Shown here: positions 48,932-61,231 of the stretch, in pieces
How positions within the stretch are numbered: position 1 is the stretch's first letter
How the letters are laid out: every line of letters starts with the position of its first letter
DNA from: Natronobacillus azotifigens
GTDB lineage: Bacteria > Bacillota > Bacilli > Bacillales > Amphibacillaceae
NCBI RefSeq assembly: GCF_026805325.1
Contig: NZ_JAPRAT010000019.1
Span: 1-64,000 of the forward strand
Direction of reading: 5' to 3'
DNA: 64,000 bases
Program-made: the position numbers and the translations under genes
Notes under the pieces: model-generated
Told to the model about the DNA's origin: nothing
Seen by the model: only the letters and a program-made list of their open reading frames with translations
The model's database searches: none

Positions 48932-49190
48932 CCCCTACCGCTAGTCTGCTTCTTTCATCGATGAAGTCCAACTCTACTGTCTCTGTCAAAACATCTGCAT
49001 AGCTGTAAGAAACACGCTCAAACGCGTTTTCTTCTTGATCTAAAGCAACAATAAATACTGCCGGATAAGTTTCAGCTAGCGTTCCGTAACGTTCTACCGT
49101 CTTTCTTCTACCGCCATTTGCTATTAGCTTTAGGCGCTTACCAATTTGACCATCTAGACCTTGTTTGATTTCGACTAATGTTTTCGTCAA
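48924..49190 (-). CDS. veg: biofilm-associated regulator Veg
   Basis: Veg is a small, strongly expressed protein that stimulates biofilm genes in B. subtilis. The 88-residue protein contains [32 protein letters not shown] and [16 protein letters not shown], all family-typical. I use the TTG at 49190, preceded by GAGGTGGAG. The upstream in-frame ATG overlaps the promoter's -10 box and so cannot be translated from that transcript. Confidence 0.93.
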   Translation of the reverse strand: MTKTLVEIKQGLDGQIGKRLKLIANGGRRKTVERYGTLAETYPAVFIVALDQEENAFERVSYSYADVLTETVELDFIDERSRLAVGEQ

Positions 49191-49212
49191 TATACTCCAC
49201 CTCACTTTGTTC

Positions 49213-49241
49213 ATTGTAACACAGCCTTGAATTAATGTCAA
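49213..49241 (-). promoter_or_regulatory. strong sigma-A promoter of veg (Pveg-like)
   Basis: TTGACA (49236-49241) and TACAAT (49213-49218), 17 bases apart, are the same boxes and spacing as B. subtilis Pveg, as I recall it. The start would lie near 49206, giving a leader of about 15 nt. Confidence 0.85.
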
Positions 49242-49391
49242 TAAAATATTACATTATAACAATAGATGAATTTGTTTGTCAACAGATTATTTTGTTATTT
49301 GAAAAATATTTATTTCATCATTCAGACTGATAAGCTAATTCATTCTAGTTCACTTTTCTAACATGTCACAAAGTCCGAAAATTATGTGCAA

Positions 49392-49440
49392 AAAAAGAAC
49401 AAAAACAACCTTATGTCCTAGCTGTTTTTGTTCTTGCCTT
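49392..49440 (-). terminator. terminator of yabG
   Basis: On the minus strand AAGAACAAAAACAG pairs with GTTGTTTTTGTTCTT around an AT-rich loop, ending in seven T residues. Confidence 0.75.
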
Positions 49441-49467
49441 ATTATAAGAGCCTATCAACAAGAAGAA

Positions 49468-50334
49468 TCACTCGAAATCATCTTCTATATACGGCATACC
49501 CGTCCTTAAAAATCCGGTTGTTTCAATACCACCTAGTCCTTTTTCACCGGTTAATGTATTCCGTAATGCATCATGTACCGTAACTTTATCCATAAAAGAA
49601 GTATATGCAAGCTTTGCTGTAATATAAACCGGATCTAATGCATGGATGTTAATTCGCGTAGGAGAGCTAGCAAAATTTGCTCCTGCTCGAATTAACGATT
49701 GAAAATGGGATTGACAAGCTCCTGCAAAAATTACCAATTGATCAAGATTTGGTTCAATCTTTCGAGCTTCTCGAACCGCTTCCACAAAATATTTAGAATG
49801 GCGATAAGCTTTCAAGTCATTTTTATCCCCCTTCTTTTTTGAAAAGGCATCATGACCTGTTATTACAATAATATCCGGTTGAATCTTTTTTATTAATCGC
49901 CCAATTTCTGTTGGCATTTCTTGTTCATCAATATGCAAGCCGTGAACCTGGAGACCAATCCGTTTATACAAATCAATACACTTCTTCAAATAAGCGCGAT
50001 CTCCGTCCAAATGTAGAACTCGAGCAGGAAGTTGAAAGTAGCTCTCTGCATCCTCATAACCATCACTTGATTCATATGTTCGTTTTTCTTTCATCAATTG
50101 ATAGTCTTGTCGAAAAAGACGAAAAGAGTACTCCTCCTTTTCTTTACCACTTTTCTTTAGTTCTTCCTTATCACGCTCTTTAACGATCGTTAGATCTTCA
50201 ATCGGAGCGTCTGCTTCTAATCGAAGGTCTTCTCCATGCAAAGTTGCCATCCCATTCGTAATGGAGCAAACTCTAAATAATATGTCATGCTGATAAGAAG
50301 ACCTTGTTACTAAGTCACCAATCCCCAAAGACAT
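49468..50334 (-). CDS. yabG: sporulation-specific protease YabG
   Basis: YabG is a spore protease that trims coat and cortex-maturation proteins. The 288-residue protein begins at MSLGIGDLVTRSSYQHD (50334, preceded by GGTGAG). It has the conserved DIIVITGHDAFSKKKGD and FAGACQSHFQSLIRAGANFASSPTRINIHALDPVYI segments, whose histidine and cysteine are likely catalytic. In B. subtilis it lies between ksgA and veg, as here. Confidence 0.93.
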   Translation of the reverse strand: MSLGIGDLVTRSSYQHDILFRVCSITNGMATLHGEDLRLEADAPIEDLTIVKERDKEELKKSGKEKEEYSFRLFRQDYQLMKEKRTYESSDGYEDAESYFQLPARVLHLDGDRAYLKKCIDLYKRIGLQVHGLHIDEQEMPTEIGRLIKKIQPDIIVITGHDAFSKKKGDKNDLKAYRHSKYFVEAVREARKIEPNLDQLVIFAGACQSHFQSLIRAGANFASSPTRINIHALDPVYITAKLAYTSFMDKVTVHDALRNTLTGEKGLGGIETTGFLRTGMPYIEDDFE

Positions 50335-50681
50335 TATACTCACCACACATTTCTAAACATTACTACAAACTATACAGTTAGGTTATGAAATGTTGAGAAA
50401 CATGTGCTAATTTCATGATTTTTTCTTGCTGCTAAATCGATACTAATAAGATAAACCGAGCTAAAACAACGTCCGGTTCTTTTCCATAACAATAAGAAGC
50501 TATAGCATGACACTTTCCAATACTGAAAAATAAAATTTGAAATTTAACCACAGTATCAAATTGATTCTGTTGATCACTCCCTTAAGTATTGCGAACGTAG
50601 ATTATTAAAACATATGGCTTTCTATTTTATCATCACTACTTATGGTAAAATAAAACAGCAAGCTTCTAAAAACTGCGATAA
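50335..50681. other. yabG upstream region and lost 5' end of ABC gene
   Basis: No gene is seen. A partial copy of the palindromic repeat (D, 50491-50520) lies here, followed by AT-rich sequence that runs into the truncated ABC ATPase frame. Confidence 0.6.
50491..50520 (+). repeat. palindromic repeat copy D (partial)
   Basis: AATAAGAAGCTATAG matches the left end of copy B, and TGACACTTTCCAA matches the inner part of copy B, but the outer stem and tail are missing. It lies on the left side of the ABC insertion. Confidence 0.5.
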
Positions 50682-51431
50682 AGTGAAACTTCAATTAATG
50701 GGGCAGGAAAAAGTACGCTACTTAAGATTATCACGGGGCTGCTATTACCGAGTTCGGGCATTGTTATAAAACATTCTAACCCTCTACATATCGGTTACGT
50801 ACCTGAACGATTTCCTAATCTATTACGCTTTACTCCTTTAGAGTACTTAACCTATATGGGTAGAATCCAAGGTGTACCCGTTATAGAACTAGAGAAAAGG
50901 ATTCCCATTTTATTAGATCGATTGGCACTAAGGCACGCAAAGGATAAGAGAATAGATACCTTCTCAAAGGGAATGGTTCAAAAAATAGGAATCATACAAT
51001 CCATCCTTAGAAAACCCGATTTGTTGGTACTCGATGAACCTCTTTCAGGTCTTGACATACAAACCCAAATCGAATTAGTCCAAATCATGACAGAATTTAA
51101 AGATGAAGGAATAACGATAATTCTCACATATCATGAATCCGATATGCTTTTAAAAATCGCAGAGCGTATCGTCATTCTCGGTGAAGGTAGCATTAAAAGA
51201 GATTATCATATAAAGGACATAGATAAACCTCGTATGGTTATCGTAACATCTGGTATTTCTGAACAGTTAATCCATACTTTCAAGGGGATATTACGTGTAT
51301 CCCGAAAAGGAAAAATGCTACAAGCTCACGCTCTTCAAGAGAAAAGCGACCATATTCTATTAGAAATTCTTAAAAATGGTGGAAAAATTCATTCAGTTGG
51401 TCTACATGATCCTTTAAATCAACTGATATAG
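50682..51431 (+). pseudogene. ABC transporter ATPase lacking its 5' end
   Basis: The open frame contains Walker A (NGAGKSTLLKIITGLL at 50697 onward), the signature FSKGM (about 50966) and Walker B LLVLDEP, then a normal C-terminus, as in ABC-2 type exporter ATPases. However, a stop lies at 50679-50681 and no ATG, GTG or TTG occurs in frame before Walker A. The first in-frame ATG is at 50856, downstream of Walker A. The roughly 30 residues that should precede Walker A are lost, so a functional ATPase is unlikely unless an unusual start is used. Confidence 0.65.
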
Positions 51432-51456
51432 AAAACTATGTTAACAAATAAAAGAA

Positions 51457-51561
51457 GTGAATGAAATAATTAAAGAAACAGCCATTCTAAACCTTCATCG
51501 GGCAAGTCATAATCGTGACCAAAACCAATCTCAGGTGACGACCATTTTTATCACACTTTAA
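51457..51561 (+). CDS. possible small ORF in ABC unit
   Basis: A GTG-started frame of 34 codons (MNEIIKETAILNLHRASHNR and so on) lies between the ATPase remnant and the permease. No clear ribosome site and no recognisable family; it may be a remnant of a longer gene of the original operon. Confidence 0.2.
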   Translation: MNEIIKETAILNLHRASHNRDQNQSQVTTIFITL

Positions 51562-51593
51562 CGGATAGGAAGAAAACTAGGAGGATTATTTCA

Positions 51594-52301
51594 GTGAGAA
51601 ATCTTGTTAAGTATATATTACATGAATACATTCGTTCTAATCGATACTTCCCTCTCCTTGTAACATTTATCATGATGATTTTTATTTCTTATTCTTATAA
51701 ACCAAATCCAATAATTGATAGCTATTCCTTTACTGCATTATCGTTGTTTTTCATCTCAGCATTATTGTGTGTGAGTGTCTTTTCAACCGAATCATCTGTT
51801 CAAAAGAACGTTACCCTTATCCATACTGGCAGTGCGCCTAAATATTACCTTTCTAAACTCTTGAGCATTTGGTTAATTTGTTTTATTCTCGCATTATTTA
51901 CATTCTTTTACCCGATCATTTTTGGCATGTTTGGTGAATCCATCACATTGCTAGTCGGCGTTTTTGCATTAATAAATCACCTATTATTAGCTACTCTTGG
52001 AATTTGTGTAGGTAGCTTTTTCACTAGAGAGTTCATGAAAAACTCTATCAATGCAATTGGTGAATTATGGTTTGTATTATTGCTATCGATTCCGTATGAT
52101 TCACTTGTTGAGAGGTTGCCAGTTCTAGTTAGACCTATTGTGTGGATATTACCTCCTTCAATCCACACGATAACGATTCTGGAAAGTTGGAATGGAACAA
52201 CCGTCGATTTCCATTTCCTATTTCCTTTTATTTGGATTATCATGTATTGTTCCCTATTACTTTTTCTGTTCTTTACGCTATTAAAGAAAATAGAAAGATA
52301 A
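51594..52301 (+). CDS. ABC-2 type permease-like membrane protein
   Basis: This 235-residue protein has about six membrane helices, starting with a short basic N-terminus (MRNLVKYILHEYIRSNRYFP), in the manner of ABC-2 export permeases. It starts at GTG, nine bases after a perfect AGGAGG. The frame is intact although the partner ATPase is damaged. It stands in an insertion between yabG and ksgA on the opposite strand. Substrate unknown; lack of a working ATPase makes function doubtful. Confidence 0.75.
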   Translation: MRNLVKYILHEYIRSNRYFPLLVTFIMMIFISYSYKPNPIIDSYSFTALSLFFISALLCVSVFSTESSVQKNVTLIHTGSAPKYYLSKLLSIWLICFILALFTFFYPIIFGMFGESITLLVGVFALINHLLLATLGICVGSFFTREFMKNSINAIGELWFVLLLSIPYDSLVERLPVLVRPIVWILPPSIHTITILESWNGTTVDFHFLFPFIWIIMYCSLLLFLFFTLLKKIER

Positions 52302-52311
52302 GTTTATTGTT

Positions 52312-52404
52312 GGAAGGGTCTGGTGATGACAAGCTATAGCGTAACACCATTAGACCCTACTGTGATACTAGAAAATCGGTTGTATCTATTTAAAGATTAA
52401 ACAC
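52312..52404 (+). repeat. palindromic repeat copy C
   Basis: The stem GGGTCTGGTG/CACCATTAGACCC (partly mismatched) encloses GACAAGCTATAGCG and is followed by CCTACTGTGATACTAG and a TTAAACACC tail, matching copies A and B. It begins about 10 bp after the permease stop and may serve as its terminator. Confidence 0.75.
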
Positions 52405-52455
52405 CTATAAATACCGTAATAAAGCCAGAATTTATATGGTCCTGCATGAAAGCCT

Positions 52456-53902
<1,447 letters not shown>

Positions 53903-54241
53903 ATATCTCCCATCACCGTTCGTATTGTTTTATTATAGTAGCTTTGACTTATAGAGCGCAAGCAACTTTCTCCTGTTTGGTGTTGTTCACCGCTCTTACC
54001 TTTGTAACATCGTTTATACAGTGAATGTCAAGCGAGGTTTGTTTGTGTTTTCACGACTGATTATTAGCCTTAAAAGAATCTCTTGAAGTATTCCGGTTCG
54101 GACGGTAAGTTACTCTCACGTAAAACTCTACTTTCATTTTCTTGTTCTGTATTGGGGCAGATTACGAACGTTTGCTCAAGGATAAAATCCTAGTATGACG
54201 AAAAAAACCTTTGCCGAAGTAATCAGCAAAGGTTTTATTTA
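53903..54241. other. rnmV-yabE intergenic region
   Basis: The 339-bp stretch contains the yabE terminator (54201-54236) and a possible -35 element for rnmV. Nothing else is recognised in it. Confidence 0.6.
54201..54236 (-). terminator. terminator of yabE
   Basis: On the minus strand AACCTTTGC pairs perfectly with GCAAAGGTT around an 11-base loop, followed by a run of seven T residues. Confidence 0.9.
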
Positions 54242-55441
54242 TTAATCCAATATTTCAATTTTCACTTGTTGACGACCAAACTGCCTTGCTTCTTCAACAG
54301 TACGCATGTGTAAATCAATTTTTTTTCCTCTAATTGCTCCACCAGTATCTCTTGCTACTGCATAGCCATATCCCTCTACATAGACTCTTGTTCCTAATGG
54401 GATAACATCTGGATCGACTGCAATAACTCCATCTGGATTCGCCTTTACGTTATAACCAGTAGCTGTTCTTCCTGTTCCACTACATGAACCACAATCCCAG
54501 TTGTATGCGGTAGCTTCTACGTACATGGTTTTTTTCGTGGAACTATCACCACGAGAAACGGTAGTTGCAGCTGTGTTCTGAATCACTTTCGTACCGACAG
54601 CGATCACTCGTTGTTCACTTTCTTCTTTCACTTCTTCACTAACAAGTTCACGGTCTACTTCTTCACCATTTTCTAGTGTAACTTGATATTTCTTTTCTAA
54701 TTTCCCATTTGATCCAGAAGCAATTACTTCTTCCGTTCCTTTTTCAAGCGAACTATCATTTCTTCTGACCGTAGAAAAATCAATCGTTTCTTCTATTACA
54801 TCCGTTACTTGCTCAACACGAGTAATCGTTACTGTTAAATCATCCGTTAATTCTTCATCTTTAGCTGGCTCTAATCGATCTAAGTCATTTAATTCGATCG
54901 ATTGCTCTTCTAATAAGTTTGCAATGGTTTTCTCTGTAGTCCATACTTCTTCTTTTTCGCCTGCATCATCTACTATTACTTTCACTGCTTGATTAAGTTC
55001 AATAGCTAAATCATCTTCAATTGGTGTAGAAAGCTCTACAGACAACTCATCATGTTCACTTACTTCGACCTCTACCTCATCAAGAAATTCAGCAACGCTT
55101 TCCTGTGTTGTGTAGTACACTTCTTCTTCTTGATCAACAATTAACGTCAACCTTTGAGCTTGCACATACTCCACATGCATTTCTGCAACAATAGGCTCTT
55201 CTAAATCATGCGACAGTTCATCATGATCGCCCACTACTATATCTAATTCTTCCAATAAATCTTCTACTGTATTTGCGTGTGTAATTACGGTTTCTGTTTC
55301 GCCATCATTGGTCACATATACTTCCTCTTTGGTTACTTCATAAGCAACAAAGCCTACCAATACGAATAGCGCGAGTACACTAACAACAGACAATACGATT
55401 TTTCTTTTGACTGTTGGCAACAGCTTTGAAACGAAATTCAT
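54242..55441 (-). CDS. yabE: YabE-like cell wall protein with DUF348, G5 and 3D domains
   Basis: This 399-residue secreted or membrane-anchored protein has an N-terminal hydrophobic segment (about 15-37). Three DUF348 repeats (about 41-85, 96-140, 152-198) and a G5 domain (about 205-280) follow. A C-terminal 3D domain (about 310-399, with GTRVYVEGYGYAVARDTGG and IDLHM) completes it. Such proteins are Rpf-like putative muralytic enzymes. I take the ATG at 55441, nine bases after AGGAGG; another ATG two codons earlier lies too close. Confidence 0.93.
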   Translation of the reverse strand: MNFVSKLLPTVKRKIVLSVVSVLALFVLVGFVAYEVTKEEVYVTNDGETETVITHANTVEDLLEELDIVVGDHDELSHDLEEPIVAEMHVEYVQAQRLTLIVDQEEEVYYTTQESVAEFLDEVEVEVSEHDELSVELSTPIEDDLAIELNQAVKVIVDDAGEKEEVWTTEKTIANLLEEQSIELNDLDRLEPAKDEELTDDLTVTITRVEQVTDVIEETIDFSTVRRNDSSLEKGTEEVIASGSNGKLEKKYQVTLENGEEVDRELVSEEVKEESEQRVIAVGTKVIQNTAATTVSRGDSSTKKTMYVEATAYNWDCGSCSGTGRTATGYNVKANPDGVIAVDPDVIPLGTRVYVEGYGYAVARDTGGAIRGKKIDLHMRTVEEARQFGRQQVKIEILD

Positions 55442-55757
55442 GCTCATTTGCCTCCTTTGTCTTGCGGGAGTTATTATATAAACAATAAAAAGTATTGTCA
55501 AACGAGCATTTTCGGTTATGTTACAGGCAAAACCCTTATTTTATATAGGGTTATCGAACCATAAATCTATCTTATTTCACATACATTAAAAATAGATTAC
55601 AAGACAAGACCTTCGTAACAATACTGTAACAAAGAGGGAGTTCTAAGAAAATTCCAGGGGAGTCAATCAGCCCTTTGCAAGCAGTAAAGACCGTAAGAAT
55701 GGCAACGAATATATGTGTTATTATCTTTTTCTAAAAGGATGAGAACCGGTTACCTTT
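55442..55757. other. yabE-tatD intergenic region
   Basis: About 316 bp without a gene. I searched the yabE leader by eye for a c-di-AMP riboswitch, because such elements precede related wall hydrolases, and found no match. A small hairpin AACCCTTATTTTATATAGGGTT lies near 55532-55553, split here as AACCCT/AGGGTT. Confidence 0.5.
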
Positions 55758-56528
55758 TCAGTGATCCAAACGAAACAAACGTTTCCCGTTCTCTGTTGTT
55801 GCTTGTTCAATTTCTTCTACGGGTACTCCCCGTAATTCAGCAATCTTTTCCGCCACTAAAGACACATAAGCTGGCTCATTGCGCTTTCCTCGATTCGGAT
55901 GCGGAGCTAGGAAGGGACAATCCGTTTCAATCAATAAACGATCCAATGGAACGACCTTTGCTACCTCTTTTGGAAGTTTCGCGTTCTTAAATGTTACAGG
56001 TCCTCCCAAGGAGATATAAAAATTCAAATCTAAACATGTCTGTACATAATCGACAGAATCATTGTAACAATGCATAATTCCACCGACTGCTTCTGCATGC
56101 TCTTCTTTTAAGATCGTAAGAATATCCTCAGTAGCTTCTCGGTTGTGTATGATTATCGGTATTTCTACTTTTTTGGCTAATCGGATTTGCTGACGAAATA
56201 CTTCTGCTTGTATTTCTTTCGGTGATTTATCCCAATGATAGTCTAACCCCATTTCACCTAATGCCACCACTTTTGGGTGCTTTACTAGCTCTTCTAGCCA
56301 ATCAAGTTCTTTTTCGGTGAAGTCTATTGCATCAACAGGATGCCATCCTACTGCTGCATAGAGAAAAGAGTATTCTTCTGCTAGTGCAATTGCTTTTGGA
56401 ATGGTCTCATGATCGAATCCAACCACGACCATCTTTTCAACACCGGCTTCTTTTGCTCTCTCGATTACTTCTTCTCGATCTTGATCAAAGTGTTCCACAT
56501 TTAAGTGCACGTGCGTATCAAATAACAC
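55758..56528 (-). CDS. tatD: TatD-family metal-dependent deoxyribonuclease
   Basis: TatD enzymes are zinc- or magnesium-dependent nucleases of the amidohydrolase fold. The 256-residue protein begins LFDTHVHLNVEHFDQDREE and has GEMGLDYH, IIHNREA, HCYN and ETDCPFLAPHPNRGKRN. I start at the GTG at 56528, six bases after GAGGAGG; the upstream ATG overlaps that ribosome site. It is yabD by position. Confidence 0.94.
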   Translation of the reverse strand: MLFDTHVHLNVEHFDQDREEVIERAKEAGVEKMVVVGFDHETIPKAIALAEEYSFLYAAVGWHPVDAIDFTEKELDWLEELVKHPKVVALGEMGLDYHWDKSPKEIQAEVFRQQIRLAKKVEIPIIIHNREATEDILTILKEEHAEAVGGIMHCYNDSVDYVQTCLDLNFYISLGGPVTFKNAKLPKEVAKVVPLDRLLIETDCPFLAPHPNRGKRNEPAYVSLVAEKIAELRGVPVEEIEQATTENGKRLFRLDH

Positions 56529-56541
56529 GATATTCCTCCTC

Positions 56542-56584
56542 AAAAAACCAAACGCCTATCATCAATGTGCTGATAAGCGTTTGG
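56542..56584 (-). terminator. terminator between metS and tatD
   Basis: CCAAACGCTTATCA pairs with TGATAGGCGTTTGG (one mismatch) around nine bases, followed by six T residues that run straight into the tatD ribosome site. Confidence 0.85.
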
Positions 56585-56591
56585 AAGATTA

Positions 56592-58669
<2,078 letters not shown>

Positions 58670-58882
58670 TCTATAATATGGATTACTTCTCATATTATTG
58701 ATTTTCACTACCCTTAGTCCTTTCTAAGAAAATATTGATTCCTATTGGGGTAAATTGTATCCATAAATCATGGCTTTTTCGTTCTTTTCCCAACTTAAAG
58801 AAAAATAAAGATGAGTTTCTATAAGTTCTAAGGTTTATTTCAAATTTTTTTCCTAGAAATAATATTTTTTTCTATTTTTTAA

Positions 58883-58911
58883 TTGACACTTATAGAAATT
58901 ACTGGTATATT
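58883..58911 (+). promoter_or_regulatory. sigma-A promoter of abrB
   Basis: TTGACA (58883-58888) and TATATT (58906-58911) are 17 bases apart, giving a start near 58918. Confidence 0.8.
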
Positions 58912-58923
58912 AATTTTAGGTGA

Positions 58924-58940
58924 TGTCGAAATATGCCGAA
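58924..58940 (+). promoter_or_regulatory. tandem Spo0A boxes in abrB leader
   Basis: TGTCGAA (58924-58930) and TGCCGAA (58934-58940) both match the 0A box TGNCGAA exactly and are spaced ten bases apart, about one helix turn. They lie just downstream of the transcription start, where Spo0A~P would repress abrB. Confidence 0.8.
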
Positions 58941-58973
58941 ATTAAGCAAAAAAAAGCAAAAGGGGAGAACGTT

Positions 58974-59252
58974 ATGAAATCTACAGGTATTGTTCGTAAA
59001 GTTGATGAGTTAGGACGCGTAGTTATTCCAATTGAGCTTCGTCGTACATTAGGAATTGCAGAAAAGGATGCTTTGGAAATTTATGTAGATGATGAGCGAA
59101 TCATCTTACAAAAATACAAGCCAAGCATGACTTGTCAAGTTACAGGAGAAATCTCTGATGATAATTTATCACTTGCAGATGGTAAATTAGTGTTAAGCCC
59201 TGAAGGTGCAAAAGCTCTAGTAGAAGAAATCAATAATAACTTAAACAAATAA
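58974..59252 (+). CDS. abrB: transition-state regulator AbrB
   Basis: AbrB represses post-exponential genes during growth. I start at 58974 (MKSTGIVRKVDELGRVVIPI, after GGGGAG), giving 92 residues; the longer frame to 58920 would cover the Spo0A boxes. The N-terminal swapped-hairpin domain is intact, and the single cysteine in MTCQVTGE is conserved. It is on the strand opposite to metS and rsmI, as in B. subtilis. Confidence 0.96.
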   Translation: MKSTGIVRKVDELGRVVIPIELRRTLGIAEKDALEIYVDDERIILQKYKPSMTCQVTGEISDDNLSLADGKLVLSPEGAKALVEEINNNLNK

Positions 59253-59276
59253 TATTGTTTGATTAATGACCAAAAT

Positions 59277-59330
59277 AAATCAGATCATCTTCTGTAATCG
59301 ATAGAAAATGATCTGATTTATTTTATTTTA
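59277..59330 (+). terminator. terminator of abrB
   Basis: AAATCAGATCAT pairs perfectly with ATGATCTGATTT around a 19-base loop, followed by ATTTTATTTTA. It may also serve rsmI from the other side. Confidence 0.8.
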
Positions 59331-59345
59331 TACCGAGATGTCACG

Positions 59346-60224
59346 TTACTCTTGCTCCAGATGATAGTTTTGATATACTTCCCGTTTTGGTATTTTTCGT
59401 TCCAATGCTACCTTTTTTATGGCCTCTTTACTTGTTATGTTTTCTTTCTCTATGTAACGATCTACGTGTTCAATAATCGATAAAGTTTCCCACCAGTTTG
59501 TTTCTTCCGTAAAACCCATCAATCCCCCTTCAATGATGATACAAAATTCTCCTTTTATCGTTCCGTCTTTTGACCACTCCATTACTTCATCAACCGTTCC
59601 TCGAATATATTCTTCAAAACGCTTGGTTAACTCACGTGCTACAGCAATCTTACGGTTTCCTAATTCATTTTTGATATCATTTAGCGTTTCTATTAAACGG
59701 TATGGTGATTCATACAAAATAAATGTAGTTGTTATTTTTTGCAGTAATTCAAAAGCTTGAGCACGATCTTTTTTCTTTCTTGGCAAAAAGCCATAGAAGT
59801 AGAAATTCTCTGTCGGTAACCCTGATCCTACTAACGCGCATAAACCTGCGTTTGCTCCTGGCAAGGTGACCACAGGAAGTCCCTGCCCGATTACTTCTTG
59901 AACAAGCTCCGTTCCTGGATCAGATATTGCAGGCATTCCTGCGTCACTCACTAACGCAATATCCCTTCCCTGTTTTAATTCATCAACGAGAAAATTTGCC
60001 CGCTTCTCTTGACTATGTTCATGATAACTAATTAGTGTTTGATGTATCTCAAAATGGTTTAATAATTTCTTTGTATTGCGAGTATCTTCAGCAGCAATCA
60101 GATCAACTGTTTTCAACGTGTTTATCGCTCGAATTGTTATATCTTCTAAGTTTCCTATCGGTGTTGGTACAATGAATAATGTGCCAATCCCTTCATCAAT
60201 ATCAAAGCTTTTCTGTGTCTTCAT
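59346..60224 (-). CDS. rsmI: 16S rRNA (cytidine1402-2'-O)-methyltransferase
   Basis: RsmI methylates the ribose of C1402 in 16S rRNA. The 292-residue tetrapyrrole-methylase-fold protein begins with LFIVPTPIGNLEDITIRA and contains ALVSDAGMPAISDPG and FYGFLPRKKKDR. It is yabC by position; its start overlaps yazA by about 20 bases, so trmN6-yazA-rsmI is an operon. Confidence 0.95.
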   Translation of the reverse strand: MKTQKSFDIDEGIGTLFIVPTPIGNLEDITIRAINTLKTVDLIAAEDTRNTKKLLNHFEIHQTLISYHEHSQEKRANFLVDELKQGRDIALVSDAGMPAISDPGTELVQEVIGQGLPVVTLPGANAGLCALVGSGLPTENFYFYGFLPRKKKDRAQAFELLQKITTTFILYESPYRLIETLNDIKNELGNRKIAVARELTKRFEEYIRGTVDEVMEWSKDGTIKGEFCIIIEGGLMGFTEETNWWETLSIIEHVDRYIEKENITSKEAIKKVALERKIPKREVYQNYHLEQE

Positions 60225-60504
60225 CTATAACGAGTCCCTTCTGGTATTTTTCAATCAATAATTGCTTCTCTTGTTTCGTCATCTGTTTAATTTGATACTC
60301 TTTTTGCATTGCTTCCCGTTTTGTTTCAAAACTAAGCCAAAATTTTAGTTGAAATGGGCCACGCCCTCTTGTGTACTTTGCGCCTTTACCATTCTCATGC
60401 ATCTTCAATCGCCGCATTAAATTATTGGTGTAGCCGGTATATAATGAACCATCTCTACATTCAAGGATATATGTTATATGTTTCTTATTCCGTTCGATAA
60501 ACAA
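60202..60504 (-). CDS. yazA: GIY-YIG domain protein YazA
   Basis: The 100-residue protein has the GIY-YIG nuclease fold in UPF0213 form ([40 protein letters not shown]). I use the TTG at 60504, which follows GGAGGAG by about ten bases; no ATG is suitably placed. It overlaps trmN6 upstream and rsmI downstream. Its substrate is unknown. Confidence 0.88.
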   Translation of the reverse strand: MFIERNKKHITYILECRDGSLYTGYTNNLMRRLKMHENGKGAKYTRGRGPFQLKFWLSFETKREAMQKEYQIKQMTKQEKQLLIEKYQKGLVIDEDTEKL

Positions 60505-61231
60505 TGTTATGAATCTCCTCCGTATAGTTTCCTTCTTCATCAAAGGTGTAAAGTGGGGATAAGATCTTCACATCCGGCTTACCATCCCTTATTGCTTCAA
60601 TCAACAGGATGTTTGCGTCCTTCCCTTGTTTCGGATAAACAAAGCGAATCCGCTTAGGTTCCAACTTGTATTGCTTCATTAAGGTTAAAATTTCCACGAT
60701 CCGACCTGGTCGATGGACCATCGCTACTTTTCCACCCGATTTCGCTAACTGGCTAGATGTTTTGATAACATCTTCTAACGTACAGTATACTTCGTGTCTT
60801 GCAATCGTTAAATAGTCATTTTTGTTTTGGTGTTCTTCGTTTATTGTTTTAAAATATGGTGGATTAACCGTGACAAGATCAAACTTATTGTTCCCGAACC
60901 GTGTGGGCATTTCTTTAATATCTCCAAGAATCAAGCTTATCTGATCTTCCTTTTGATTGAGCTGAACGCTTCGTTTCGCCATATCATATAATCTAGTCTG
61001 GATCTCAACACCGGTAATTGCAGCTTTTGACCACTTGCTTATTAATAAAGGAATGACACCATTCCCAGAGCAAAGATCAATGATCTTCCCACGTTTCAAC
61101 GGAATCGAAGCAAAATTTGCTAATAATACCGCATCCAAAGAAAAAGAAAATACACTAGGACTTTGAATGATTTGCATTGATTGATCGGTAAACAAAAAAT
61201 CCAATCGCTCATCTCCATTAAGTTCTATCAT
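60485..61231 (-). CDS. tRNA1(Val) (adenine37-N6)-methyltransferase-like protein
   Basis: This 248-residue SAM-dependent methyltransferase has the motif [16 protein letters not shown] and the N6-adenine signature VNPPYF. It is yabB of B. subtilis by position; homology to TrmN6 is clear but the tRNA target is inferred. It starts at 61231 after AAAGGAG; the longer frame has no ribosome site. Confidence 0.9.
   Translation of the reverse strand: MIELNGDERLDFLFTDQSMQIIQSPSVFSFSLDAVLLANFASIPLKRGKIIDLCSGNGVIPLLISKWSKAAITGVEIQTRLYDMAKRSVQLNQKEDQISLILGDIKEMPTRFGNNKFDLVTVNPPYFKTINEEHQNKNDYLTIARHEVYCTLEDVIKTSSQLAKSGGKVAMVHRPGRIVEILTLMKQYKLEPKRIRFVYPKQGKDANILLIEAIRDGKPDVKILSPLYTFDEEGNYTEEIHNIVYRTE

Noticed and set aside
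55442-55757. c-di-AMP riboswitch in the yabE leader
   Set aside because: Looked for because related wall hydrolase genes carry one; the conserved core blocks are absent.
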